A stretch of 64,000 nt of DNA, taken from NCBI RefSeq assembly GCF_902459535.1, contig NZ_LR699553.1, positions 744,001-808,000 of the forward strand, written 5' to 3'. Each line of letters opens with the position of its first letter. Position 1 is the first letter of the stretch. The translations under genes and the position numbers were made by a program. This stretch comes from Paraburkholderia dioscoreae (GTDB lineage Bacteria > Pseudomonadota > Gammaproteobacteria > Burkholderiales > Burkholderiaceae). Below, piece after piece: positions 52,379 through 60,930 of this stretch. A model generated the notes under the pieces. It was given only the letters and a program-made list of their open reading frames with translations. It searched no databases and was not told the origin of the DNA.

Positions 52379-54265
52379 TCATTTCCCGACCGGACCGAGT
52401 CCGAGAAACTCGACGCGGAACTGGCGGGTCCAGAACCACGGCGTGTTCGACACGAATCTCACGGATGTCACGCGCAGTTGATTCGCGTCGTCTTTTGCCA
52501 GCCGTACGAAGCTTTCGTTCGATTCGACGAAAGGCGAAACGATGAATCCCGTCGTACCCATCGCCGGTATGTAGCGGCGCGTGACGACTGTGCCGTTATC
52601 GAGGGTCAATTCGATCTGCATGGTCGGCGAGCGGAAGAGGGTGGAAAGCACCCGACCGGCCAGCGACTGGCCGATTCCGACCTTTGCCAGCACAGGCTGG
52701 TCGCTGTGAGGCACGGGAATGGGCGCGTTGAGCAGGAACGGGCCCTCTGAGAGCAACGTGGGGTCGGCAAGTACAACCGGGCGTTGACGCTTCATGACGA
52801 TATAGCGCGGACCGACTTCGCTGATCGCATACCGGGACCGCAGAATCGGCCAACTGCTGGCTTCTTCCAGCGACGCGAGGCGACCGTCGATCGGCGCGAT
52901 CTCGAAAAAGACTGTGTCGGGCGCGGTTGCCCCGAGCAGATGCTGTGCATTGGCTGCTTCGAGCACCGGTGTGTAGGCCGAGTAGCTCTGGAACACGGGG
53001 CGCCCCGACCACGTGAGACCATTGGCGAAGATCGTCGAAAGATCATCGGGATACACGTCCACGGTGCCCAAGGTTTTCGGCAGCGGAGATTGTGCCGCGA
53101 TGGCCTGGTTCGCGGCGCGGAATGCTGCACGCAGATCGTCGGGCGTCGGCGGATGTAGCGCGGCACCCACCATACTGCGATATGACTCGATCGACACGTC
53201 CCGCAGCGCGCGTGGCGAGTATTGCCTCGGCAGAACGGAATAGGCGCAGATCGCGCTGATCGCCATCAATACGACTGCCGTACGGACATTGACGAGCGAC
53301 GCGGCCCAGATCGTGACCAGCAGCAGTGCGCCGCCCGCGATGATGGTATGCGCGTCCTGACGGATGAAGCCGGCTTTGAACGAGATGAACAGGTAGAGCA
53401 CGGTGCCGAGCATCGCTATCGCGCGGAACAGCCGCGGCAGTTTCCATGTGCGCCATATACACGCGGTCAAGATGACCGAAGCGATCACATAGTAGGCGAC
53501 GGCGCCCTTGGGCCCGGGGTACGACATCGCCTCGGCATAGCCGCTGATAATTGGCGATTGCGCGATGAAGAACGCCGGTAGCGCCTCGACAGGCTGTCCG
53601 CACCAGGTCCACGCGGCGATCATCGCGACAGCCGGCACGACCACCACGAGCGCGGCGATATGGAGGCGGCGGCCGCAGAGGAGTGCGATGATTCCCAGCA
53701 ATGCCTGCGTCGCAGCAACACCGGCAAAACTACCCTTGACGAGCGGAACAAGTCCGATGCTCAACGATGCCAGCGCGAGCAGCATGACGGTGCGCGAATT
53801 GACCGGCAGATGGTAGGCGTCCTGCTCCGGCAGGCTCACGCGCACGCACGCTACGAAGAACAGGAACTCGGGCATCGTGAATGCCGCATCCCGTATCTCG
53901 AATGGTGCGATCACGACGATTATCAGCAGGAACGACAAGGCCCAGCGCCGCGCGAACGCCAGCAGTACGCCGGCCCACATCGAGAGGGCGATCAATGCAC
54001 TGCTGATATCCATGATCGACAACGTCGCCGGGTGAAACTGACGCGTATAGGCGGAAGCGAGCGGGCCGAACGTGAATACGATGTCGCGGCCGAAGACCAG
54101 ATGCCGTGCAATCCCCTCGTTCAACGCATACATCCATGAAGCGTCGAGCCCCGGGGTCGGTAGCCTTGGCGCGAGTGGAACGTAAAGCACGCAGAGCGCG
54201 ATCAGTGCGATGAGCGCCCCGACGCCGACGGCGCAAGACCTGATCCGTGTGGACGCCGGCCTCAT
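52379..54265 (-). CDS. Large membrane protein, candidate GT-C glycosyltransferase
   Basis: This 628-residue protein has about ten to twelve predicted helices in its first 400 residues, then a soluble C-terminal domain of about 200 residues presumably in the periplasm. After the first helix lies a polar loop (TPGLDASWMYALNEGIARH) with acidic residues, where GT-C enzymes place their catalytic Asp. No family is recognised. Its place between the DprE2-like gene (four-base ATGA overlap) and the epimerase suggests that it uses the lipid-linked sugar made by the operon. Confidence 0.65.
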   Translation of the reverse strand: MRPASTRIRSCAVGVGALIALIALCVLYVPLAPRLPTPGLDASWMYALNEGIARHLVFGRDIVFTFGPLASAYTRQFHPATLSIMDISSALIALSMWAGVLLAFARRWALSFLLIIVVIAPFEIRDAAFTMPEFLFFVACVRVSLPEQDAYHLPVNSRTVMLLALASLSIGLVPLVKGSFAGVAATQALLGIIALLCGRRLHIAALVVVVPAVAMIAAWTWCGQPVEALPAFFIAQSPIISGYAEAMSYPGPKGAVAYYVIASVILTACIWRTWKLPRLFRAIAMLGTVLYLFISFKAGFIRQDAHTIIAGGALLLVTIWAASLVNVRTAVVLMAISAICAYSVLPRQYSPRALRDVSIESYRSMVGAALHPPTPDDLRAAFRAANQAIAAQSPLPKTLGTVDVYPDDLSTIFANGLTWSGRPVFQSYSAYTPVLEAANAQHLLGATAPDTVFFEIAPIDGRLASLEEASSWPILRSRYAISEVGPRYIVMKRQRPVVLADPTLLSEGPFLLNAPIPVPHSDQPVLAKVGIGQSLAGRVLSTLFRSPTMQIELTLDNGTVVTRRYIPAMGTTGFIVSPFVESNESFVRLAKDDANQLRVTSVRFVSNTPWFWTRQFRVEFLGLGPVGK

Positions 54266-55002
54266 AACGACGCCCGCTTGAACAGGAACCGCGGCACCGA
54301 GCGAATGATCAACATGATCGGCGCCCAGAACCAACGTGTGTACAACACGTCCTTGCGTTTATCGACGGCGCGCACGATATCGCCCGCAACCTGATCGGGC
54401 GTCGCGACGAGTGGTCCGGGCAACGGCAGACCCGCTGTCATCGGCGTTGCCACGAAGCCCGGTTTGACCGTCAGAACGTGTACGCCGGCTTTGAACAGGC
54501 GCGCATTCAGTCCCTCGCAAAACGCGGAAAGCGCGGCCTTCGCGCTACCGTACAGATAGTTCGAGGGCCGGCCGCGGTCGCCCGCTACGGACGAGATCAC
54601 CGCCAGCGCACCGCGCTTCTGTGCTTCCAGGATATTGGCAATCGGTGTCAGCAGCGCAATCACCGAAACTGCATTCGTGTTGAATTCACGCACGGCTACG
54701 GCGGGGTCGGCCTGACAGGCGGTCTGGTCCGGCAAGGTGCCGGGCGCGACCAGTACGATATCGAGTGCGCCAAGCTCCCTCTGGCAATGTTCGAGCATAC
54801 CGGAATGCAGATCCAGGCGATCGATATCGAGTTGATGGCAGGCCGCCAGTTGCGCCCCACGCGCGCTCAGATCCGCCGCCACCTGCTGAAGGCGTTCGCC
54901 GTTGCGGGCAACCAGGAAAAAGCGTGCGCCCTGGGTTGCCCAGTGGCGTGCGCAGGCGATGGCAATCGCCGACGTCGCGCCGACGATAAGAATGTTTTTC
55001 AT
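54262..55002 (-). CDS. dprE2: DprE2-like decaprenyl-phosphoryl-2-keto-ribose reductase
   Basis: This 246-residue short-chain dehydrogenase starts KNILIVGATSAIAIACARHWA, has VISSVAGDRGRPSNYLYGSAKAAL with the catalytic Ser, Tyr and Lys, and ends in a hydrophobic stretch (WAPIMLIIRSVPRFLF). This long GATSAIA motif and membrane-associated end are typical of DprE2, which reduces the 2-keto intermediate to decaprenyl-phosphoryl-arabinose. It overlaps dprE1 by four bases at its start and the membrane-protein gene by four at its end. Confidence 0.85.
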   Translation of the reverse strand: MKNILIVGATSAIAIACARHWATQGARFFLVARNGERLQQVAADLSARGAQLAACHQLDIDRLDLHSGMLEHCQRELGALDIVLVAPGTLPDQTACQADPAVAVREFNTNAVSVIALLTPIANILEAQKRGALAVISSVAGDRGRPSNYLYGSAKAALSAFCEGLNARLFKAGVHVLTVKPGFVATPMTAGLPLPGPLVATPDQVAGDIVRAVDKRKDVLYTRWFWAPIMLIIRSVPRFLFKRASL

Positions 55003-56315
55003 GTTCGAGTGGTCCGTTCCCAGAAACGCGAAAGCATTGCAGGGTCCCGCAGCGCTTCGAGTTGCTGCCATTGAGGATAGGCGGCGCGAAAGTCGGCACC
55101 GGGCATATGTGCGTCTTTGGCTGGATAGATCCGGCCGCCGGCTTCGCGCACGATGGCGTCGAGTTTCGCAAAGAGCCGGGTATTCAATTCGTTGCGCTGG
55201 GGAAAGTCCAGAGCAAGGGATGTGCCCTCGAGCGGAAACGACAAAAGGCCTGGCGAGCGCAGATCACCGCAGCGTTTCAGCACGGCGAGAAACGAGCCAG
55301 TGCCGCTCCCGGCAATCGCGTCGAGGATGGCGCGAGTCGCGTCATGCGCCGTGATCGACGGCACTACGCATTGGTATTGCTGGAAGCCCGCCCGCCCGTA
55401 GATTCGGTTCCATTCCAACAGGCTGTCCAGCGGGTAGAAGTAGTCGTCGTAAGTGACCTTTGCGAATACTTCGCCGCGCTGCTGTTTCTGATAGTAGAGC
55501 TCGTTGAACACGCGCAAGGTAAAGCGGTTGAATACCGGAATCGGCAGCGTGAACGGCACGGTGCGTTTCTTTCGCCGCGTGACTTCGAGCGGTCCGTCGG
55601 TCGCATGGTCGCCGACCATGAAGATGCCGCGTCCGAGGGCTGAACCGCGGCTTTGGCAATCCACCCAGGCGACGCTGTATTCGTGCAACGGATCGAGGCG
55701 TTCCGACAACGTGAAGAACTCGTCGAGATCACCGAACCGGATACTTGTCATATTGATCATGCTCGAGCGGATCGGCATCAACTGGATTTCCGCCCACAGG
55801 ATCAGGCCAGTGAGTCCGAGGCCGCCAATCGTCGCTGCGAAGAACCCGGGTTGCTCGTCGGGCGAGCATTCGAACTGCGAGCCGTCGCTGCGCGCGAGGG
55901 CGAAGCGGCGCACGTGCCGGCCGAAGGTGCCGCGCAAGTGGTGATTTTTGCCGTGGACGTCGTTGGCAATTGCTCCGCCCAAAGTTGCGTATTTCGTGCC
56001 CGGCGTTACCGGCAGCATCCAGCCGCGTGGAATGGCGACGTCGAGAATCTGCTCCAGCGTGACGCCCGGCTCCGCGCGCAATACGCCGGTCTGCCAGTCC
56101 GCAGCAATCAGCCGGTCGAGCGGCAGTGTTTGCACGACATGTCCCGATGCGGCGAGGCAACTGTCTCCATAGCTACGGCCGTTGCCGAAGGCAAGGGCGG
56201 TGCCGCTTTCCCGGGCCGCCTCCAACCACGTGGCGCGCGCAGCGTCACGCCATGAGATTGCATGCGCTTCCTGCGGTACATGCGGGAAACGCCCCCATGA
56301 CAGAACTGTTTTCAT
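54999..56315 (-). CDS. dprE1: DprE1-like FAD-dependent epimerase subunit
   Basis: This 438-residue FAD-linked oxidase of the VAO fold has GNGRSYGDSCLA and PGTKYATLGGAIANDVHGKNHH, the FAD loop seen in decaprenyl-phosphoryl-ribose 2'-epimerase (DprE1). The active-site lysine in YPAKD is Lys400 (mycobacterial YTAKD). The cysteine that benzothiazinones attack in the mycobacterial NICVDFP motif corresponds here to Ala368 in SLALDFP. It oxidises the ribose C2 before DprE2 reduces it. It starts three bases after the ubiA gene and overlaps dprE2 by four bases. Confidence 0.88.
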   Translation of the reverse strand: MKTVLSWGRFPHVPQEAHAISWRDAARATWLEAARESGTALAFGNGRSYGDSCLAASGHVVQTLPLDRLIAADWQTGVLRAEPGVTLEQILDVAIPRGWMLPVTPGTKYATLGGAIANDVHGKNHHLRGTFGRHVRRFALARSDGSQFECSPDEQPGFFAATIGGLGLTGLILWAEIQLMPIRSSMINMTSIRFGDLDEFFTLSERLDPLHEYSVAWVDCQSRGSALGRGIFMVGDHATDGPLEVTRRKKRTVPFTLPIPVFNRFTLRVFNELYYQKQQRGEVFAKVTYDDYFYPLDSLLEWNRIYGRAGFQQYQCVVPSITAHDATRAILDAIAGSGTGSFLAVLKRCGDLRSPGLLSFPLEGTSLALDFPQRNELNTRLFAKLDAIVREAGGRIYPAKDAHMPGADFRAAYPQWQQLEALRDPAMLSRFWERTTRT

Positions 56316-56318
56316 CGG

Positions 56319-57743
56319 CTAGATCGCGGCCCAGAAGATCAGGCCGCAAAGAACAACGACAGCCAGGCTCACGCGGTCGCGCGCGGCGAAAACGATCGGG
56401 TCGTCGTGCATCAGGCCGCGATGCGCAATGATCCAGGTGCGGCTTACCCAGTAGAGCAACAGCGGACAGGCGAGCCAGATGACCTGCGGGTGGCGGTACA
56501 TGCTGGCGGTTTTCGCGTCCTGAATATAGAGCGCAAGCACGAGCACGGCCAGATAGCCGGAAGCCGTTCCAAGTGAAGAGATAAGCGACAGGTCGCTCGC
56601 CACATAGCCGCGCCCGCGTGTCTTGACGACGCCGCGCACTTTCATCGAGTGCAGTTCGGCATATCGCTTGACGAGCGCGAGGCTCAGGAAGATGAACATC
56701 GAGAAAGCGAGCAGCCAGAAAGTCAGTTGTGCGTCGACTGCCGCCGTGCCGGCGATGATACGCATTGTGTAGAGCATGGCCAGTACGACAACGTCGACCA
56801 TTACCTGGCGTTTCAGGAACATCGAATAGGCCAGCGTCAATGCGTAGTAGCCAAAGAGCGCCGCGGAGAATTGCCAGGGCAGGAAAAGCCACGCCGTGGA
56901 GAAAGCACCCACCAGTAAGACGGGAAAGAGCGCAAGCCCCCATGTGAGCGGCAGCGCGCCGGACGCAAGCGGGCGCTGGCGTTTCACGGGGTGGTGACGG
57001 TCATCTTCGAGATCGAGCAGGTCGTTCAGCAGGTAGACACTGGAGGCACACAAGCCGAATGTGAGAAATGCCACAAGCGCGGCAACCGTTAATCCAGGGG
57101 AGGACAGCTTATGTGCAGCCAGTAACGGCAAGAAAATGAGGAGATTCTTCAGCCATTGATGCAGGCGTAAGGATTTGGCGCAAGTCCTGATCGTGGGAGG
57201 GCGCGATTCGATCACGCGCTCGACATTGCCGATCCTGCGGGCGGCGCGTTCCACCCCGTTCGACGGATTGACCACGTACGCACGCTCTGCAGATTGCCAG
57301 ACCGCTATGTCGTCATGCGAATTGCCCGCATAATCGAAGCCTTTTTCGCCGTACTCGGCGACCAGCATATCCCGCTTGTTGTGAGCGGACAGGTTGATGT
57401 TGCCGTTCGTTGCAAATGTTTTGTCGAACAGGCCCAGATGGGCGGAGATGGCCTGCGCATAACGTTCGTGACTCGCGGTGGCCAGCACCAGTGAGCGGCC
57501 CGCGTCGCGTTCCCTCTTCAACCATTGCAGTACAGTGGCGTCGTAGGGCAGCACGGCGACATCCACCTTCGTCGCGTCGGCGAGGCCAGCCTTCAAACCG
57601 GACTTGCCATTGCGCGCGAGCCAGAGGAGCGGCTCGTAAAAGCGTTGCGGGGCTGCCTTCAGATAGGCAAAGGCTGACTCGATCAGGATGTCTGAGCGAA
57701 TCAATGTGCCATCGAGGTCGACGACGAGTGGTCTGCTGCGCAT
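56319..57743 (-). CDS. HAD phosphatase fused to UbiA prenyltransferase (DPPR synthase-like)
   Basis: This 474-residue protein has an N-terminal HAD phosphatase (VVDLDGTLIRSD near 8-19, AGNSHDDIAVW near 138) and a C-terminal UbiA prenyltransferase of about nine helices. That part has LNDLLDLEDDRHHPVKRQRPL as the prenyl-diphosphate motif. Mycobacterial Rv3806c (UbiA) joins phosphoribosyl diphosphate to decaprenyl phosphate, and a separate phosphatase removes the 5-phosphate. A single fused protein could do both here. It is the first gene of the operon, with its promoter in the 344 bases to the right. Confidence 0.88.
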   Translation of the reverse strand: MRSRPLVVDLDGTLIRSDILIESAFAYLKAAPQRFYEPLLWLARNGKSGLKAGLADATKVDVAVLPYDATVLQWLKRERDAGRSLVLATASHERYAQAISAHLGLFDKTFATNGNINLSAHNKRDMLVAEYGEKGFDYAGNSHDDIAVWQSAERAYVVNPSNGVERAARRIGNVERVIESRPPTIRTCAKSLRLHQWLKNLLIFLPLLAAHKLSSPGLTVAALVAFLTFGLCASSVYLLNDLLDLEDDRHHPVKRQRPLASGALPLTWGLALFPVLLVGAFSTAWLFLPWQFSAALFGYYALTLAYSMFLKRQVMVDVVVLAMLYTMRIIAGTAAVDAQLTFWLLAFSMFIFLSLALVKRYAELHSMKVRGVVKTRGRGYVASDLSLISSLGTASGYLAVLVLALYIQDAKTASMYRHPQVIWLACPLLLYWVSRTWIIAHRGLMHDDPIVFAARDRVSLAVVVLCGLIFWAAI

Positions 57744-58087
57744 TCAGTCTGCCCTGTGGGCGGTTCGAGTTGGTGAGCGGTTTGCCGCCAGCTGTGGCGC
57801 TGCGCTATCGCCGGAGTTTCGGCCGATTACCGAACGGTTGGAGTTTGGCGGCGTTACTTTACTATTCCGCAATAATGCGCACAACCTTACGGGTAAAGTG
57901 CCCAATTTCGATGCAGGTCATCCTGATCAAATCGGAATAAAGGAAGATTGCTGAAATCGTATCGGACGTAACAATCAGAAAGACGAGTTGCCGAAAATCG
58001 AAAATTTGAGCAAACTGCGGGTTTGTTGCGCGCACGCAACGCGGCATTTTCTCGAAGTGCCCGCCATAAGGCACGCAGTTCCTACAC
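57744..58087. other. Divergent intergenic region
   Basis: No gene is supported here. It is AT-richer than its neighbours and separates the leftward arabinose-like operon from the rightward glycosyltransferase operon, so it should hold both promoters. No box matches a consensus well enough to name. Confidence 0.5.
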
Positions 58088-58933
58088 ATGAAAGAAACAT
58101 GCTCTCTGCATCCCGAGTCCGACGGGTTGTCCGTGTCGGTGGTGGTCTACCACCCGCATACAGAACAGTTGGTATCCACGCTCACGGGTCTCGCCGCCGC
58201 GTGTGATGCGCTGCACATCAGCCGACCCCGGCTCCCGGTCGCGCTGTATCTGGTGGACAACGGCGGCTTGCCCGACGTCTCGGCCTCGCTGGATGAACTC
58301 CGAGCCCGCAATGTCGTTTGTGCGGTCATCACGGGGCAAGGTAACGTAGGCTACGGCAGGGGCCACAATCTGGCAATCGAGCGTAGCGCCAGCCGTTATC
58401 ACCTCGTCCTGAACCCCGACATCGATCTGGCGCGCGACGCGCTTCGCGAAGGGCTGGACTTTTTCGACGCGCACCCCGAAGCAGGTCTCATCACGCCGTG
58501 GATCGGGGACGAGCATGGCGCGCAGCAGTTCTTGTGCCGGCGCTACCCCACTTTGCTCGATCTGTTTGTGCGCGGCTTTCTGCCGTCTGGAATGCGTCGG
58601 CTGTTTGTCCGTCGACTCGCACGCTACGAGATGCGGGATCGGATCAACGCGCGCGACACAGTGTGGGATCCGCCCATCGTCAGCGGCTGTTTCATGTTGT
58701 TTCGCATGACGGCCTTGAAGCAGCTGGCGGGCTTTGATGCCCGCTATTTCCTTTACTTCGAAGACTATGATTTGAGTCTTCGCGCGCATGACGTCACCCG
58801 CGTCGTCTACACGCCCGCCGTGCGCGTGCTGCACCACGGCGGCGGCGCAGCGCGCAAGGGCTCTGCGCATATCCGTATGTTCATGTCTTCAGCATACAAG
58901 TTCTTCAATCGCTTCGGCTGGAAGTGGCTATGA
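58088..58933 (+). CDS. GT2 glycosyltransferase
   Basis: This 281-residue family 2 glycosyltransferase has LSVSVVVYHPHTEQL at the start, GNVGYGRGHNLAI (donor-site loop) and LVLNPDIDL as the DXD-type motif. SGCFMLFRMTALKQLAGFDARYFLYFEDYDLSLR is the region typical of rhamnosyl- and related transferases. Its stop overlaps the next ATG by four bases. It leads the wbp-like module. Confidence 0.88.
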   Translation: MKETCSLHPESDGLSVSVVVYHPHTEQLVSTLTGLAAACDALHISRPRLPVALYLVDNGGLPDVSASLDELRARNVVCAVITGQGNVGYGRGHNLAIERSASRYHLVLNPDIDLARDALREGLDFFDAHPEAGLITPWIGDEHGAQQFLCRRYPTLLDLFVRGFLPSGMRRLFVRRLARYEMRDRINARDTVWDPPIVSGCFMLFRMTALKQLAGFDARYFLYFEDYDLSLRAHDVTRVVYTPAVRVLHHGGGAARKGSAHIRMFMSSAYKFFNRFGWKWL

Positions 58934-59886
58934 GCCGCGTGCTGGTGACGGGCGCCAACGGATTCGTCGGCCACGCGCTATGCCGCGTGTTGATGCAGTC
59001 GGGCCACACCGTCTGCGGACTCGTACGCCAGGCGGGGCAACTTGAGCGAGGCGTGAACGAGTGGGTCGAGACCCAGCCGGATTTCGCCGGCGTCGACACC
59101 AACTGGCCCGCTGCGCTTCAGGTCGACTGTGTCGCCCATCTGGCGGCGCGCGTGCATGTGATGCGCGATACCGCAGCCGATCCCGATGCCGCGTTCCACG
59201 CCACCAACGTCGAGGGCGCGTTGCGCGTCGCGAAGGCGGCCTGGCGTCATGGCGTGCGGCGTTTCGTCTTCGCCAGCAGCGTCAAGGCAATTGCCGAGAG
59301 CGACGCGGGCCGGCCATTGCGGGAAGACGATCCGCCCACGCCGCAGGACGCCTACGGGCGCTCGAAGCTTGCGGCCGAACAGGCACTGACGCGCTACGGC
59401 GAGGAAACCGGTCTGGAGGTGGTGATCGTGCGCCTCCCTCTGGTCTATGGACCACAGGTGCGCGCGAATTTCCTGAGGCTGATGGACGCGATCTGGAAGG
59501 GCTTTCCGTTGCCGCTCGGCGCAATCGACGCGCGCCGCAGCCTCGTCTACGTCGACAACCTCGCGGACGCGCTGATGCATTGCGCAACCGATCCGCGCGC
59601 CGCGCACCGGACTTTTCATGTGGCTGACAGCGACGCCCTCACCGTCGCGGAACTCGCGCGCTCCCTCGGCCGGCATCTGCACAAACCCGCCCGCCTGCTG
59701 CCCCTGCCCGCAAGCTGGCTGCACCTCGCGGGCCGCCTGACAGGCCGCACGGCGCAAGTCGACCGGCTGGTGGGATCCTTGCAACTGGACACCAGCCGGA
59801 TCCGCGCGGTGCTGAACTGGCAGGCTCCGTATTCCACCGACGAAGGGCTGGCCGAGACAGCCCGTTGGTATCGATCCACGCATTGA
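58930..59886 (+). CDS. NAD-dependent sugar epimerase/reductase, WbpV/WbpK-like
   Basis: This 318-residue extended SDR has RVLVTGANGFVGHAL, the Ser motif VFASSVKA and YGRSKLAAE. In Pseudomonas O-antigen loci an enzyme of this type (WbpV or WbpK) stands before wbpL and wbpM and makes the UDP-activated 6-deoxy-HexNAc (D-FucNAc or D-QuiNAc) from the WbpM product. The same gene order here supports that role. GGAAG precedes the ATG at 58930. The exact stereochemistry cannot be told. Confidence 0.85.
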   Translation: MSRVLVTGANGFVGHALCRVLMQSGHTVCGLVRQAGQLERGVNEWVETQPDFAGVDTNWPAALQVDCVAHLAARVHVMRDTAADPDAAFHATNVEGALRVAKAAWRHGVRRFVFASSVKAIAESDAGRPLREDDPPTPQDAYGRSKLAAEQALTRYGEETGLEVVIVRLPLVYGPQVRANFLRLMDAIWKGFPLPLGAIDARRSLVYVDNLADALMHCATDPRAAHRTFHVADSDALTVAELARSLGRHLHKPARLLPLPASWLHLAGRLTGRTAQVDRLVGSLQLDTSRIRAVLNWQAPYSTDEGLAETARWYRSTH

Positions 59887-59893
59887 GGCGCGC

Positions 59894-60925
59894 ATGCTGA
59901 TGTTCCTTTTCACGTTGCCGGGCTGGACGATCGCGATCCTGATCGCGATCGCCTCGGCTTGCGCCTGCGCGGCCATCCTCTGGGCTTTGCTCAAAACCGG
60001 TCTCGCCTGGCGTCTCGCCACCGACATTCCCAACGACCGCTCGCTGCACACGCGGCCCACGCCGCGTGTGGGCGGCTGGGGCATCGTCCCGGTGGTGGTC
60101 CTGGCAACCGTTGTCCTCGCGCCGCACCTCTGGCTGGCCGCGCTGTGCGCTGCGGCGCTGGCCGCGGTCTCGCAGATCGACGATCGGCGCGGACTGCCCG
60201 CACGGATCAGATTCGCGGCGCACCTCGCCGCGGTGGCGATCTTCGTCGGGGCGCACCCGGCGCCCGTGCCGCTCTGGCTGCTGGCGGGCATGTCATTTTT
60301 ACTGTTGTGGCTGGTCAATCTTTACAATTTCATGGATGGCGCGGACGGCCTGGCCGGCGGCATGACGTTGTTCGGCTTCGCGGGCTACGCGGCCGGCGCT
60401 GCGATCGCGGTCCATCCGTCGCTGGAACTCAGCCTGGCTTCAGCCGCCGCCGCGGGCGCCGCCGCCGGGTTTCTGGTCTTCAACTTTCACCCTGCGAAGG
60501 TCTTCCTCGGCGACGCCGGATCGATTCCGCTCGGTTTTCTGGCGGGCGCTTTCGGCTACTGGGGCTGGAGCGCCGGCGTCTGGCCGGTCTGGTTTCCCGC
60601 GCTGGTGTTTTCGCCGTTCATCGGCGACGCGTCGGTCACGCTCCTGCGAAGGCTTCTGCGCGGCGAAAAAATCTGGCAGGCACACCGTGAACACTACTAT
60701 CAACGCATGGTCCAGTACGGGCTCGGGCATTCGAAGACCGCCATCCTGTGGTACGTGGTAATGGCGACTGGTATAGTCCTTGCTCTAACCTTGCTCGGCT
60801 GGTCTTCAGCCGTTCAATGGTGTAGCGTTGGCGCATGGGTGATCGTGCTGGTATTGATTGGTATCGGAGTCGATTCACGCTGGCGTCGATTCCGGATAGC
60901 AGATTCCGAACAACCTGAGGTGTGA
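59894..60925 (+). CDS. wbpL: WbpL-like initiating HexNAc-1-phosphate transferase
   Basis: This 343-residue polytopic enzyme of the MraY/WecA family transfers a sugar-1-phosphate from UDP-sugar to undecaprenyl phosphate, starting glycan assembly on the inner membrane. NLYNFMDGADGLAGG carries the catalytic Asp pair, FNFHPAKVFLGDAGS follows, and the HREHYYQRM segment is the UDP-sugar recognition region. About ten helices are apparent. It starts seven bases after the epimerase, and its stop is close to the wbpM start. Confidence 0.9.
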   Translation: MLMFLFTLPGWTIAILIAIASACACAAILWALLKTGLAWRLATDIPNDRSLHTRPTPRVGGWGIVPVVVLATVVLAPHLWLAALCAAALAAVSQIDDRRGLPARIRFAAHLAAVAIFVGAHPAPVPLWLLAGMSFLLLWLVNLYNFMDGADGLAGGMTLFGFAGYAAGAAIAVHPSLELSLASAAAAGAAAGFLVFNFHPAKVFLGDAGSIPLGFLAGAFGYWGWSAGVWPVWFPALVFSPFIGDASVTLLRRLLRGEKIWQAHREHYYQRMVQYGLGHSKTAILWYVVMATGIVLALTLLGWSSAVQWCSVGAWVIVLVLIGIGVDSRWRRFRIADSEQPEV

Positions 60926-60930
60926 CGCCG

